43,044 nt of DNA from Nakamurella sp. (GTDB taxonomy: Bacteria; Actinomycetota; Actinomycetes; Mycobacteriales; Nakamurellaceae), in NCBI GenBank assembly GCA_017848755.1, contig JAFIHI010000253.1:1-43044 (forward strand), written 5' to 3'. A program made the position numbers and the translations under genes. Below, piece after piece: positions 16,236 through 24,725 of this stretch. Every line of letters starts with the position of its first letter. Within the stretch, counting starts at the first letter, position 1. The notes under the pieces are model-generated. The model ran no database searches and was not told where the DNA came from. It worked only from the letters and a program-made list of their open reading frames with translations.

Positions 16236-18597
16236 CGAACCGGCGGAGGCGCAGAGAGTTGCTCACCACGAACACCGAGCTGAAGGCCATGGCCGCGCCG
16301 GCGAGGAGCGGGTTCGCCAGGCCGAGCGCGGCGAGCGGGAGCGCGGCGACGTTGTAGGCGAACGCCCAGAACAGGTTTCCCTTGATGGTGCGCAGCGTGC
16401 GGCGGGAGAGCCGGATCGCGTCGCCCGCGGCGCCGAGGTCGCCGCGGACCAGGGTGAGGTCGCTGGCGGCCATCGCCACGTCCGTCCCGGTACCCATCGC
16501 CAGGCCCAGGTCGGCGGCGGCCAGCGCGGGGGCGTCGTTGACGCCGTCGCCGACCATGGCCACCACGGCGCCGCGGTCTTGCAGCCTCTTCACCGCCCGC
16601 ACCTTGTCCTCGGGGAGCACTTCGGCGATGACGTCGTCCGCCCCGATGCCCACCTGCGAAGCGACAGCCGTTGCGACGGTGCGGTTGTCGCCGGTCAGCA
16701 GCAAGGGCCTCAGGCCAAGGCGGCGCAGTTCGGCGATCGCTGAGGCCGAGGTCGGCTTGACGGTGTCGGCGACGGCGAACAGCGCCCGGATTGTCCCGTC
16801 CCATCCGGCGGCCACCACGGTTGCCCCGCCCTTCTCGGCGGCCCGGCCGGCCGTCGCGAGCGCCGGATCGAGCGCCAGGCCGCGCTCAGCCAGCATGGAT
16901 AGCCGACCGACGATGACGGCCCTCCCATCCACAACACCTTGGACACCGTGACCGGCCGTGGCCGAGAACTTCGTCATGGGCGGAAGTTCGGCGACAGACG
17001 CACCCAGCTCCTCGACGGCGCCGCGCACGATCGCCTGCGCGATGGGATGTTCGCTGCCGTTCTCCACGGCCGCGGCCGATCGCAGGAGGTCGGCACGGTC
17101 CACTCCGGGAGCGAGCAGCACATCGGTGAGCGTCATGCGCCCGGTGGTGACGGTGCCCGTCTTGTCCAGCAGAATCGTATCGACTTTCCTAGTGGATTCG
17201 AGGATCTCGGGCCCGCGGATCAGGATGCCGAGCTGCGCGCCGCGGCCGGTGCCGACCAGCAGCGCGGTCGGCGTGGCGAGCCCGAGCGCGCACGGGCAGG
17301 CGATGATGAGCACCGCGACGGCGGCGGTGAACGACGGCTGCACGCCCGAGCCGATGAGCAGGTGCACGGCCAGCGTCCCCAGCGACAGCAGGATGACGAT
17401 CGGCACGAAGACGGCCGAGATGCGGTCGGCCAGCCGCTGTACCGGCGCCTTGCCGGACTGGGCGTCCCGCACCAGCCGGGCCATGTGCGCGAGTTGGGTG
17501 TCCGCGCCGACCCGGGTGGCGCGGACGGTGAGCAGCCCGCCGGCGTTCACCGTGCCGCCGACCACGCGGTCGCCGCGGCCCACCTCCACCGGCACCGACT
17601 CGCCGGTGATCATGGACGTGTCGACGGCCGAGGCGCCGTCTTCGATCTCGCCGTCGGTCGCGATCTTCTCGCCGGGGCGCACCAGGAAGACCTCCCCGAC
17701 GGCGAGCGCGCCGATGGGCACGGTCTGCTCCACACCGTCGCGTAGCACCGTCACTTCCTTCGCGCCGATCTCGGCGAGCGCCCGAAGTGCTTCTCCGGAG
17801 CGACGTTTCGCGCGCGCCTCGAAGTAGCGGCCGGCGAGCAGGAACAGCGTCACCCCCGCGGCGACTTCCAGATAGACCTCCGGCGTGCCGCCCGGGGCCG
17901 GCAGCCATTCGAAGGCCATGCGCATGCCCGGCTCGCCGGCGCCGCCGAGGAAGAGCGCATACAGCGACCAGAGGAAGGCGGCGGACACGCCGACCGAGAT
18001 GAGCGTGTCCATGGTCGCCGCGCCGTGCTTCAGGTTGACGAGCGTCGCCCGGTGGAACGGCCACGCGGCCCATGTCACCACCGGGGCGGCGAGGGTGAGT
18101 GCCAACCACTGCCAGTAGGTGAACTGGATCGCCGGGATCATCGACAGCACGATCACCGGAATGCCCAGCGTCGCGGCGCCGATCAGCCGGGTGCGGAGGG
18201 CGGCGAGTTCGCGGGATTCGCCCGCGGGTGCCTGCGGCGCGGCCTGATCGGCCTCCAGACCGGCTCCGCCCCGCGCCCCGCTGCGTGCGACACTTGTTGT
18301 CGCGGAACGGGTATCGATCTGAACTTCGTCATCGGCGGCACCCTCGACGCCACGGGCCGCCGCGCTCGGGAACAGCGGGGCGGACGGCGCGGCGGTGTAG
18401 CCGGTGGCCTTGACGACCCCGATCAGATCGTCCACCGTGAGCGACTCGGGCAGCGACACCCGGGCCTGCTCCGTCGCGTAGTTCACGGTGGCCTGCACCC
18501 CGTCCAGCCGATTGAGCTTCCGCTCAACTCGCGCGGCACACGAGGCGCACGTCATCCCGCCGATGTCGAGTTCGACGGTGTGGGTGGCGGTGCTCAC
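16231..18597 (-). CDS. copA: Copper-exporting P1B-type ATPase
   Basis: This 788-residue protein has an N-terminal metal-binding domain (GMTCASC, residues 14-20) and the P-type core: TGES at 331-334, the copper-pore motif CPC at 434-436, DKTGT at 478-482 (phosphorylated Asp478), HP at 517-518 and GDGVND at 683-688. YN (748-749) and MxxSS (770-774) in the last helices mark the Cu(I) subgroup. It pumps Cu(I) out of the cytoplasm. The GTG at 18597 follows AGGAAAGG; longer in-frame starts would read through the upstream gap. The linker at residues ~75-130 is long and low in complexity and contains a weak motif copy (18321-18333). It is the last gene of csoR-copZ-copA. Confidence 0.95.
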   Translation of the reverse strand: MSTATHTVELDIGGMTCASCAARVERKLNRLDGVQATVNYATEQARVSLPESLTVDDLIGVVKATGYTAAPSAPLFPSAAARGVEGAADDEVQIDTRSATTSVARSGARGGAGLEADQAAPQAPAGESRELAALRTRLIGAATLGIPVIVLSMIPAIQFTYWQWLALTLAAPVVTWAAWPFHRATLVNLKHGAATMDTLISVGVSAAFLWSLYALFLGGAGEPGMRMAFEWLPAPGGTPEVYLEVAAGVTLFLLAGRYFEARAKRRSGEALRALAEIGAKEVTVLRDGVEQTVPIGALAVGEVFLVRPGEKIATDGEIEDGASAVDTSMITGESVPVEVGRGDRVVGGTVNAGGLLTVRATRVGADTQLAHMARLVRDAQSGKAPVQRLADRISAVFVPIVILLSLGTLAVHLLIGSGVQPSFTAAVAVLIIACPCALGLATPTALLVGTGRGAQLGILIRGPEILESTRKVDTILLDKTGTVTTGRMTLTDVLLAPGVDRADLLRSAAAVENGSEHPIAQAIVRGAVEELGASVAELPPMTKFSATAGHGVQGVVDGRAVIVGRLSMLAERGLALDPALATAGRAAEKGGATVVAAGWDGTIRALFAVADTVKPTSASAIAELRRLGLRPLLLTGDNRTVATAVASQVGIGADDVIAEVLPEDKVRAVKRLQDRGAVVAMVGDGVNDAPALAAADLGLAMGTGTDVAMAASDLTLVRGDLGAAGDAIRLSRRTLRTIKGNLFWAFAYNVAALPLAALGLANPLLAGAAMAFSSVFVVSNSLRLRRFG

Positions 18598-18658
18598 GAT
18601 GGGCCTTTCCTTTGGTGGTGCTCTCGGTGCTTCCGGCGGTGCGCGGCGCGGGCGCGGC

Positions 18659-18871
18659 TTACACCAGCTCGTAGCCGGCTTCCTCGACGGCCGCCTGCAC
18701 CGCCGACCGCTCCAGTTCGGCGTCGCTGGTGACCTGCACGGTCGACTCCCCGCCGGATACCAGGAAGACGTCGACCTTGCTGACCCCATCCAACGCGCTG
18801 AGCTCCTCGGTGACCGAGTTGACGCAGTGCTGGCACGTCATTCCGGTGACGCGGTACGTGTTCTGGGCCAC
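18659..18871 (-). CDS. copZ: Copper chaperone, HMA domain (CopZ-like)
   Basis: The 70-residue protein is a single heavy-metal-associated domain (ferredoxin-like beta-alpha-beta-beta-alpha-beta) with the Cu(I) site GMTCQHC at residues ~10-16. It would carry copper to the N-terminal domain of the neighbouring ATPase. The GTG start at 18871 has AAAGGA about 9 nt upstream. It sits 61 bp before copA and 81 bp after csoR, all leftward, giving a copper-detoxification operon. Confidence 0.93.
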   Translation of the reverse strand: MAQNTYRVTGMTCQHCVNSVTEELSALDGVSKVDVFLVSGGESTVQVTSDAELERSAVQAAVEEAGYELV

Positions 18872-18920
18872 GGTGGCCGTCCTTTCGGTCGAAAGTTGTT
18901 CACTGCTCGTGCTTGTCGTT

Positions 18921-18933
18921 TATGACGATGTTC
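18921..18933 (+). repeat. Dispersed 13-bp motif, exact copy (csoR-copZ gap)
   Basis: TATGACGATGTTC on the + strand in the 81-bp gap between csoR and copZ, 20 bp past the csoR stop and 50 bp before the copZ start. Confidence 0.75.
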
Positions 18934-18952
18934 GTGTCCGCGCGGCGTCGGC

Positions 18953-19306
18953 CTAGCTGCGCACTAGCCGGGCCACGGCCGCCGAGGCCTCCTGCACCTT
19001 GAGCACGGCCTCCTGCCCGCCGTGTTCGGCGGCGTGCAGCACGCAGTGGTTCAGGTGCTCGTCGAGGAGTTCCAGCGAGAACGATTTGAGCGCGCTGGTT
19101 GCCGCGGAGACCTGCGTGAGAATGTCGATGCAGTACTGGTCTTCGTCGATCATCCGCTGCAGCCCGCGGATCTGGCCCTCGATGCGCCGCAGGCGTTTGA
19201 GGTGCGCGTCCTTGCGAGCGGTGTAGCCGTGCGGCGGAGTCGGCTTCGGCAGTTCCTGCGACAGCTGTTCCTGTGCCGGCAGCGCCTCCGTCGAATGGAC
19301 CGTCAT
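18953..19306 (-). CDS. csoR: Copper-sensing repressor CsoR
   Basis: This 117-residue all-helical protein belongs to the CsoR/RcnR family (DUF156): HLKRLRRIEGQIRGLQRMI followed by the Cu(I)-binding Cys in EDQYCIDIL and the His-x3-Cys pair in DEHLNHC. These three ligands mark the copper branch of the family. The ATG at 19306 follows GGGAGGTGA. The N-terminal ~30 residues are a hydrophilic extension. The repressor would bind the palindrome at 19341-19362 over its own promoter and release it when Cu(I) rises, inducing copZ and copA downstream. Confidence 0.95.
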   Translation of the reverse strand: MTVHSTEALPAQEQLSQELPKPTPPHGYTARKDAHLKRLRRIEGQIRGLQRMIDEDQYCIDILTQVSAATSALKSFSLELLDEHLNHCVLHAAEHGGQEAVLKVQEASAAVARLVRS

Positions 19307-19340
19307 CGCTGTCACCTCCCGTCCTCGATGATCAGGCTCA

Positions 19341-19362
19341 ATACTATACCCCCCTACAGTAT
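19341..19362. promoter_or_regulatory. CsoR operator/promoter (candidate)
   Basis: ATACTATA and TACAGTAT flank a run of six C, giving an imperfect dyad with the G/C centre typical of CsoR boxes. On the minus strand it contains TATAGT, a plausible -10 for csoR, so bound repressor would block polymerase. It lies 35 bp upstream of the csoR start. Confidence 0.65.
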
Positions 19363-19399
19363 CCGGAAAGGTGACACGCGTTACCCGACGTGTCAGCAG

Positions 19400-19463
19400 G
19401 TGTCGAGTGGGAGGCCTGCAGAGAAAAGGGCGCCCGAAACTCTGCAGGACTCCCACTCGACGC
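19400..19463. terminator. 24-bp inverted repeat downstream of the DeoR gene
   Basis: Arms 19400-19423 and 19440-19463 match at 22 of 24 positions; the 16-nt loop itself contains GGGCGCCC. The arms share the CTGCAGGACTC core with the repeats at 1-210, so they may belong to one family. The position is after the leftward deoR-type stop (19557) and before csoR, consistent with a terminator. Confidence 0.6.
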
Positions 19464-19556
19464 GAAATCTGGGCATCGGGACGCGAGGCAGGACGGGTAG
19501 GTGACGCCGGCCCGGGTGTGACGCTGGTCGCTGAACGGTCAGCCGGCCGACCGCGG

Positions 19557-20321
19557 TCAGGTCGCCACCAGCACATCGATGCCTGCCGCGCGCAGCGCCG
19601 CGAGCTGCCGGGCGTCCGTGCCCGCGTCGGTGACGAGCGTCGAGATGTGGTCCGGCGCAACGGTTTGCACCAAGGCGTCGACGCCGATCTTGGTATGGTC
19701 GGCGAGCACCACCACCTCGGGCGCGGCGGCGGCGAGGGCGCGATCCATGCTCGCCACCCCCGGGTGCGGCGTGGAGAGCCCGCGCTCGGCGGTGAGCCCG
19801 TTGCCCGAGAGGAACGCGCGGTCCGCGCGGATCGCCGCCAGGGAGCTCTCGGCGGCCGCGCCGATCAGCGAGAACGTCGCCCCGCGCAGGTGCCCGCCCG
19901 TCATGGTCACCTCGACGCGCGGCGCCGCGGCCAGCACCTCGGCCACCAGGACCGAGTTCGTTACCACGGTCAGGTCGCGCCGGGTCGCGATCGCGCGGGC
20001 CAGCAGCTGCGTCGTGCTGCCGGCCCCGATCACCACGCTGTCGCCATCCCGGATGAGGCCAGCCGCCCGCTGCGCGATGGCGGCCTTCTCGGCCGTCGCG
20101 ACCGAGGTCTTGGCGGAGTAGCTCGGCTCCGGCACCTCGGACGCGGGCGCCAGTGCACCACCCCTGCTGCGCACGATCAGCCCGTCCCGCTCCAGGCCTT
20201 GCAGATCGCGCCGCACGGTGACCTCGGACGCGTCGGTCAGTCGGCACAGGTCGCGCAGCGACACGGCGCCGGCCCGCAGTACGGCATCGAGCAGCACGCG
20301 GCGGCGCTCGGCGGGGAACAT
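19557..20321 (-). CDS. DeoR-family sugar-phosphate-responsive repressor
   Basis: The 254-residue protein has the DeoR helix-turn-helix (ERRRVLLDAVLRAGAVSLRDL...SEVTVRRDLQGLERDGL, residues ~4-55) followed by the DeoRC sensor domain with GAGSTTQLLARAI, TNSVLVAEVL and a conserved GxxxxxRG-like turn. The ATG at 20321 gives the family's standard N-terminus; earlier in-frame codons lie within the operator region. It is divergent from galT-galE-galK, so repression of the Leloir genes, relieved by a sugar phosphate, is the best inference. Confidence 0.88.
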   Translation of the reverse strand: MFPAERRRVLLDAVLRAGAVSLRDLCRLTDASEVTVRRDLQGLERDGLIVRSRGGALAPASEVPEPSYSAKTSVATAEKAAIAQRAAGLIRDGDSVVIGAGSTTQLLARAIATRRDLTVVTNSVLVAEVLAAAPRVEVTMTGGHLRGATFSLIGAAAESSLAAIRADRAFLSGNGLTAERGLSTPHPGVASMDRALAAAAPEVVVLADHTKIGVDALVQTVAPDHISTLVTDAGTDARQLAALRAAGIDVLVAT

Positions 20322-20337
20322 GGCAGTATCGTAGCTG

Positions 20338-20374
20338 ATCGAATATGATCGATACATATCGAATTCGATCGAAC
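20338..20374. promoter_or_regulatory. DeoR-type operator in the deoR-galT divergent region (candidate)
   Basis: The AT-rich stretch contains repeated ATCGAA/ATCGAT words and an imperfect dyad CGAATATG-ATCGATA-CATATCG (20340-20361), followed by CGAATTCGATCG. DeoR proteins bind such repeated TCGA-containing boxes. It lies 17 bp before the repressor start and about 46 bp before galT. Confidence 0.55.
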
Positions 20375-20419
20375 GACGACGCCTCGCCGGACACACGAGG
20401 GCACGCGAGAGGAGCGCCG

Positions 20420-21517
20420 ATGGCCTCGCACCAGGTCTATCCGACGTCGACGACCCTGGCCGACGGGCGGGAGCTCATCTACTTCGACGAATCGCCGGGC
20501 GTCGACCGGTCCGCCCCCGACTCGCGTGACCTTCCGACGGTCGAGCACCATTCGCAGGTCCGCTACGACGCGCTGGCCGGGGAGTGGGTGGCGATCGCCG
20601 GCCACCGGCAGACCCGCACCTACCTGCCGCCCGCGAACCTGTGCCCGCTGTGCCCGTCGACGCCCGAGAACGCTTCGGAGATACCGGCTTCCGGCTACGA
20701 CGTGGTGGTGTTCGAGAACCGATTCCCGTCCTTCGCGGGCTCCGGTCCGGCTGCCGGGACCGCGGGGGAACCGGCCGATCTCACCGCGACACGGCCCGGC
20801 AACGGCCGCTGCGAGGTCGTCTGCTTCACCTCCGACCACCACGCCACCATGTCGCAGCTCCCGGCATCGAGAGTGCGCACGGTGCTGGACGTCTGGACCG
20901 ATCGCACGCGAGCGCTCGGGCAGCACGAAGGCGTGGAGCAGGTGTTCTGCTTCGAGAATCGCGGCATCGAGATAGGCGTCACGCTCGACCACCCGCACGG
21001 GCAGATCTACGGCTATCCGTTCGTCACGCCGGTCACCGCGCGCATGCTGGAACAAGTCGCCGCGCACCGAGAAGCCCACGGCGGCAACCTGTTCGCGGAA
21101 CTCCTGGCGCGCGAGATCGACGGGCCGCGGCAGATCGCGGCGAACGAGCACTGGGTGGCCTTCGTCCCGTTCGCCGCCCGGTGGCCGATTGAGGTCCACC
21201 TCTACCCGCGTCGGCGAGTGCCGGACCTGCCCGCGCTCACCGACGGCGAGCGCGACGCCTTCGTCCCGATCTACCGCGAGGCGCTTCTGCGGATGGAGGG
21301 CCTGATCCCCGAGCCGCTCCCGTTGATCACCGCGTGGCACCAGGCGCCGGTGCGCACCGGGCGCGAGGATTGGTGGATGCACCTGCGTCTCACCTCGATC
21401 CGCCGCGCCCCCGGGAAGATCAAATATCTGGCCGGTTCGGAGTCCGCGATGGGCGCCTTCATCAACGACACCACCCCGGAATCCGTCGCCGTCAGCTTGC
21501 GGGAGGTGGCACTGTGA
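20420..21517 (+). CDS. galT: Galactose-1-phosphate uridylyltransferase
   Basis: This 365-residue enzyme exchanges UMP between UDP-glucose and galactose-1-phosphate. The catalytic HxH is in LDHPHGQIYGYP, and the zinc-binding CPLC pair is near residue 75 (NLCPLCPST). The ATG at 20420 follows AGAGGAG at 7 nt; an in-frame ATG at 20345 lies inside the operator. It is the first gene of galTEK and overlaps galE by 4 bp. It uses the GalK product and yields UDP-galactose for GalE. Confidence 0.95.
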   Translation: MASHQVYPTSTTLADGRELIYFDESPGVDRSAPDSRDLPTVEHHSQVRYDALAGEWVAIAGHRQTRTYLPPANLCPLCPSTPENASEIPASGYDVVVFENRFPSFAGSGPAAGTAGEPADLTATRPGNGRCEVVCFTSDHHATMSQLPASRVRTVLDVWTDRTRALGQHEGVEQVFCFENRGIEIGVTLDHPHGQIYGYPFVTPVTARMLEQVAAHREAHGGNLFAELLAREIDGPRQIAANEHWVAFVPFAARWPIEVHLYPRRRVPDLPALTDGERDAFVPIYREALLRMEGLIPEPLPLITAWHQAPVRTGREDWWMHLRLTSIRRAPGKIKYLAGSESAMGAFINDTTPESVAVSLREVAL

Positions 21518-22542
21518 TCAGCGAGATCGCCGAGTATGACGACGTTCTCGCCGAACCCGCCGGCGAAGCACCATCGGCACCGATGCGCGTGCTGGTCGCC
21601 GGCGGTGCCGGATACATCGGCTCCGTGGTGACCCGGCTGCTGCTGGCCGAGGGGCATCGGGTGACCGTTCTAGACGACCTGTCCACTGGGCATGCCGACG
21701 CGGTGCCCGACGGTGTCGAGCTGGTGCAGTCGGACATCGCCGACGCCGGAACGGTTCTCGGCCGCGGTGGCTTCGACGGGGTGTTGCACTTCGCTGCGAA
21801 GTCCCTGGTCGGCGAGTCGGTATCGAACCCCGCGAAGTACTGGCGGACGAACGTTTGCGGCACTCGTGCCCTGCTGGACGCGGTCGCCGAGCACCATGTG
21901 CCACGCTTCGTGTTCTCCTCGACCGCCGCGGTCTACGGGGAGCAGGACGCGATCCCGATCACCGAGGACGCGCCCACCAGGCCCACGAATCCCTATGGGG
22001 CGTCGAAACTGTCGGTCGACATGATGCTCACCGGCGAGTGCGCCGCGACCGGGCTCGGCGCGGTGAGCCTGCGTTACTTCAACGTCGCCGGGGCGGCCTG
22101 GGGCGCGGGCGAGCGGCACGGCACCGAGACACATCTGATCCCGCTGGCCCTGGACGCGGCCGCCGGGCGCCGCGGCCCGTTGACGATCTTCGGCGAGGAT
22201 TGGCCCACCCCGGACGGCACCCCGATCCGCGACTACATCCACGTTGCCGACCTCGCCCGGGCGCACGTGTCCGCACTCGGCGCCGCGCGGCCCGGCCGTC
22301 ACCTGATCTGCAATCTCGGTTCGGGGCAGGGCTTCTCGGTGCGCCAGGTGCTCGACACCATCACGGACGTGACCGGCCGCGACGTGCCGCAGCAGGTGGG
22401 TCCGCGGCGCGCCGGGGACCCGGCCCGGCTGATCGCCTCCCACGACAGGGCGCGCGCGGAACTGGGCTGGCAGCCGCAACACGATCTGGCGGACATGGTC
22501 CGCGACGCCTGGGATTTCGCGCGGGGCCTGGCGAATCGATGA
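21514..22542 (+). CDS. galE: UDP-glucose 4-epimerase with N-terminal extension
   Basis: This extended SDR has the NAD motif GGAGYIGS and the catalytic YxxxK in NPYGASK, and ends normally. The GTG at 21514 overlaps the galT stop by 4 bp and has GGGAGGTGG upstream. It adds 23 residues (VISEIAEYDDVLAEPAGEAP and three more) before MRVLVAGGAG, where most epimerases begin; the ATG at 21583 is the alternative but has no good ribosome site. The extra DNA holds a one-mismatch copy of the dispersed motif (21535-21547). The enzyme interconverts UDP-galactose and UDP-glucose. Confidence 0.93.
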   Translation: MISEIAEYDDVLAEPAGEAPSAPMRVLVAGGAGYIGSVVTRLLLAEGHRVTVLDDLSTGHADAVPDGVELVQSDIADAGTVLGRGGFDGVLHFAAKSLVGESVSNPAKYWRTNVCGTRALLDAVAEHHVPRFVFSSTAAVYGEQDAIPITEDAPTRPTNPYGASKLSVDMMLTGECAATGLGAVSLRYFNVAGAAWGAGERHGTETHLIPLALDAAAGRRGPLTIFGEDWPTPDGTPIRDYIHVADLARAHVSALGAARPGRHLICNLGSGQGFSVRQVLDTITDVTGRDVPQQVGPRRAGDPARLIASHDRARAELGWQPQHDLADMVRDAWDFARGLANR

Positions 22543-22588
22543 GAACAGCCGCCGCTTCCCCGGCGGACCCGAAGATGACGAGGTTCCG

Positions 22589-23746
22589 ATGAGCGCTACC
22601 GAGACCTTCCGCGCGCGTTTCGGGGCGGATCCCGCCGGGGTGTGGTCCGCGCCCGGGCGGGTGAACCTGATCGGCGAGCACACCGACTACACCGGCGGTC
22701 TGGTGCTGCCGTTCGCGATCGACGCCCGCGCGCAGGCGGCGATCGGTCCGAACGGCGCCGGTGTCTTCCGGGTGACCTCGGCGCAACGCGACAACGACGT
22801 CATATCCGTTGCGGCGCAGGACCTCCGGCCGAGCTCACCGGCGGTGAAGGGGTGGCCGGCGTATCCGCTGGGCGTCGTCTGGGCCCTTTACGAACGCGGC
22901 ATCGACGTACCACCGCTCGACATCGCGCTCGACTCCGCCGTGCCCGCGGGCGCCGGGCTCTCCTCGTCGGCGGCGGTGGAATGCGCGGTCGCACTGGCGA
23001 TCTCGGACCATCTCGAGTGCGGACTCGATCGGCCCACGCTGGCGCGGATCGCACAGCGAGCGGAGAACGAGTTCGTCGGCGTCCCATGCGGTCTGATGGA
23101 CCAGATGGCCTCAGCGGCGAGCACCGAGGGGCATGCGCTCTTCTTCGACATCGGCGCGGACACGACCTGGCACATCCCGTTCGACACGGCAGCGGCGAGC
23201 CTAGCCATGCTCGTCATCGACACCAGGGCGCACCATTCGCTGGCCGACGGTGAATACGCGAAGCGGCGCGCGGATTGCGAGACAGCCGCCGGGCAACTCG
23301 GTGTCGAGCTGTTGTCGCAAGTTCCGTTCGAGAGGCTCGATCACGCGCTCGCAGGGCTCACCGGTCCCCGTGCCACCGTGCTGCAGCGCCGCGTGCGGCA
23401 CGTGATCACCGAGAATCAGCGGGTGCGCGAGACCGTGGCGCTGCTCCGCGAGGAGCACATCGCTGCGATAGGCCCGCTGCTCTCGGCATCGCACGCCTCG
23501 CTCCGGGACGACTACGAGGTTTCCTGCGCGGAACTGGATCTCGCAGCGGACACCGCGGAGACGGCCGGCGCTCTCGGCGCCCGGATGGTCGGCGGCGGCT
23601 TCGGCGGGTCGGTGATCGCGCTCACCGCGGCGGACCGGGCGGGCGTGGTCGCGAACAGCGTCATCGACGCTTTTTCGCGCGCCGGATACACGCGGCCGGT
23701 CGTCCGCAGCGTCACTCCCGCCGCCGGCGCCCGCCGCGACCTCTGA
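22589..23746 (+). CDS. galK: Galactokinase
   Basis: This 385-residue GHMP kinase carries the galactose signature GRVNLIGEHTDYTGG (residues ~24-38), the ATP loop PAGAGLSSSAAVE, and the C-terminal GARMVGGGFGGSVIAL. It phosphorylates galactose at C1. The ATG at 22589 lies 46 bp after galE with a GAGG-type site just upstream. Two sequences resembling the dispersed motif fall in it: NDVIS (22792-22804, two mismatches) and ANSVID (23653-23665, one mismatch). A TTCG-loop hairpin follows the stop. Confidence 0.95.
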   Translation: MSATETFRARFGADPAGVWSAPGRVNLIGEHTDYTGGLVLPFAIDARAQAAIGPNGAGVFRVTSAQRDNDVISVAAQDLRPSSPAVKGWPAYPLGVVWALYERGIDVPPLDIALDSAVPAGAGLSSSAAVECAVALAISDHLECGLDRPTLARIAQRAENEFVGVPCGLMDQMASAASTEGHALFFDIGADTTWHIPFDTAAASLAMLVIDTRAHHSLADGEYAKRRADCETAAGQLGVELLSQVPFERLDHALAGLTGPRATVLQRRVRHVITENQRVRETVALLREEHIAAIGPLLSASHASLRDDYEVSCAELDLAADTAETAGALGARMVGGGFGGSVIALTAADRAGVVANSVIDAFSRAGYTRPVVRSVTPAAGARRDL

Positions 23747-23751
23747 CCCGA

Positions 23752-23765
23752 CCCCGTTCGCGGGG
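23752..23765 (+). terminator. Short GC hairpin after galK
   Basis: CCCCG-TTCG-CGGGG lies 6 bp after the galK stop and 51 bp before the end of the convergent permease gene. It is a stable tetraloop stem without a U-run, as is common for actinobacterial terminators. Confidence 0.5.
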
Positions 23766-23816
23766 CGCGGTCACGTTACCTGCGGCCATGCGGCGAGCAG
23801 CTGGGTCCACCCGCGG

Positions 23817-24725
23817 TTACTTGACAGACCCGGACATCAGCCCGCCGATGAAGTACTTGCCCAGGATGATGTACACCGCCAGCGTGGGTAGCGACGCGAG
23901 CAGCGCGCCGGCCATGTTCGAGGCGTAGTCGGGGTTCTGGCCGGACGCCAACGAGTTCAGCACGAACGTCACCGGCCCGTTGTTCGCGTTCGTGAGGAAC
24001 AGTGCGAACAGGAAGTCGTTCCACGCCGAGGTGAACTGCCAGATCAGCGTCACCACGAAGCCGGGGATCGAGACGGGCAGCACGATGGACAAGTAGCTGC
24101 GCCACATCCCGGCGCCGTCGACCTTGCCGGCCTCCAGAATCTCAGTGGGAACCGTTGTTGCGTAATAGTTCCGGAAAATCAGAGTGCAGATCGGGATGCC
24201 GTAGATCACGTGCACCACTATCAGGGTGCCGATGCCCTTCGGCAGGCCGAGATCGTTGGCCTTCAGCATGATCTCCTGCAGCGGGATGATCACCGCCTGA
24301 TACGGGATAAACATGCCGAACAGGAACAACGTGAAGACGACGTTCGCGCCGGGGAAGCGCCACTTCGCGAAGACGAATCCGTTGAGAGACCCCAGCATCG
24401 AGGACACGGTCGCGGCCACCACCGCCATCACGACGGTCCGCAGTAGCGGCCCCGACAGCTGATCCCAGGCCTTGGCCCAGCCGTCCAGCGACCAGCGTTC
24501 GGGCAGGTTCCACGCCGTGGTGGGCCGGATGTCGCCGGCCGTCTTGAAACTGGTCACCACCATCACGTAGAGCGGGATCAGGATCAGGATCAGGAAGGCC
24601 AGCAGCAGGAGGTACCGCACTGTTCGGGCGCTAACGGCGCGGCCCGTCAGCCGCTTCCGGACCGCCGTCGAACGCTCGACCGGTGGCGGGACCGGTGCGG
24701 TGAACGGGCTCGCGGTCGCCGTCAT
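23817..24725 (-). CDS. Sugar ABC transporter permease, MalG/CUT1 type
   Basis: The 302-residue protein has six membrane helices and the EAA loop EAGKVDGAGMWRSYLSIVLP that contacts the ATPase. The N-terminal ~30 residues are cytoplasmic and Pro/Ala-rich. The ATG at 24725 overlaps the end of the MalF-type gene by 4 bp. It forms the translocation pore with that permease. Nothing in the window encodes the partner ATPase, so a shared MsiK/UgpC-type ATPase elsewhere is expected. Confidence 0.92.
   Translation of the reverse strand: MTATASPFTAPVPPPVERSTAVRKRLTGRAVSARTVRYLLLLAFLILILIPLYVMVVTSFKTAGDIRPTTAWNLPERWSLDGWAKAWDQLSGPLLRTVVMAVVAATVSSMLGSLNGFVFAKWRFPGANVVFTLFLFGMFIPYQAVIIPLQEIMLKANDLGLPKGIGTLIVVHVIYGIPICTLIFRNYYATTVPTEILEAGKVDGAGMWRSYLSIVLPVSIPGFVVTLIWQFTSAWNDFLFALFLTNANNGPVTFVLNSLASGQNPDYASNMAGALLASLPTLAVYIILGKYFIGGLMSGSVK

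Noticed and set aside
16967-16979. Motif-like GAACTTCGTCATG in copA
   Set aside because: Two mismatches, and it is dictated by conserved ATPase sequence ([11 protein letters not shown]).
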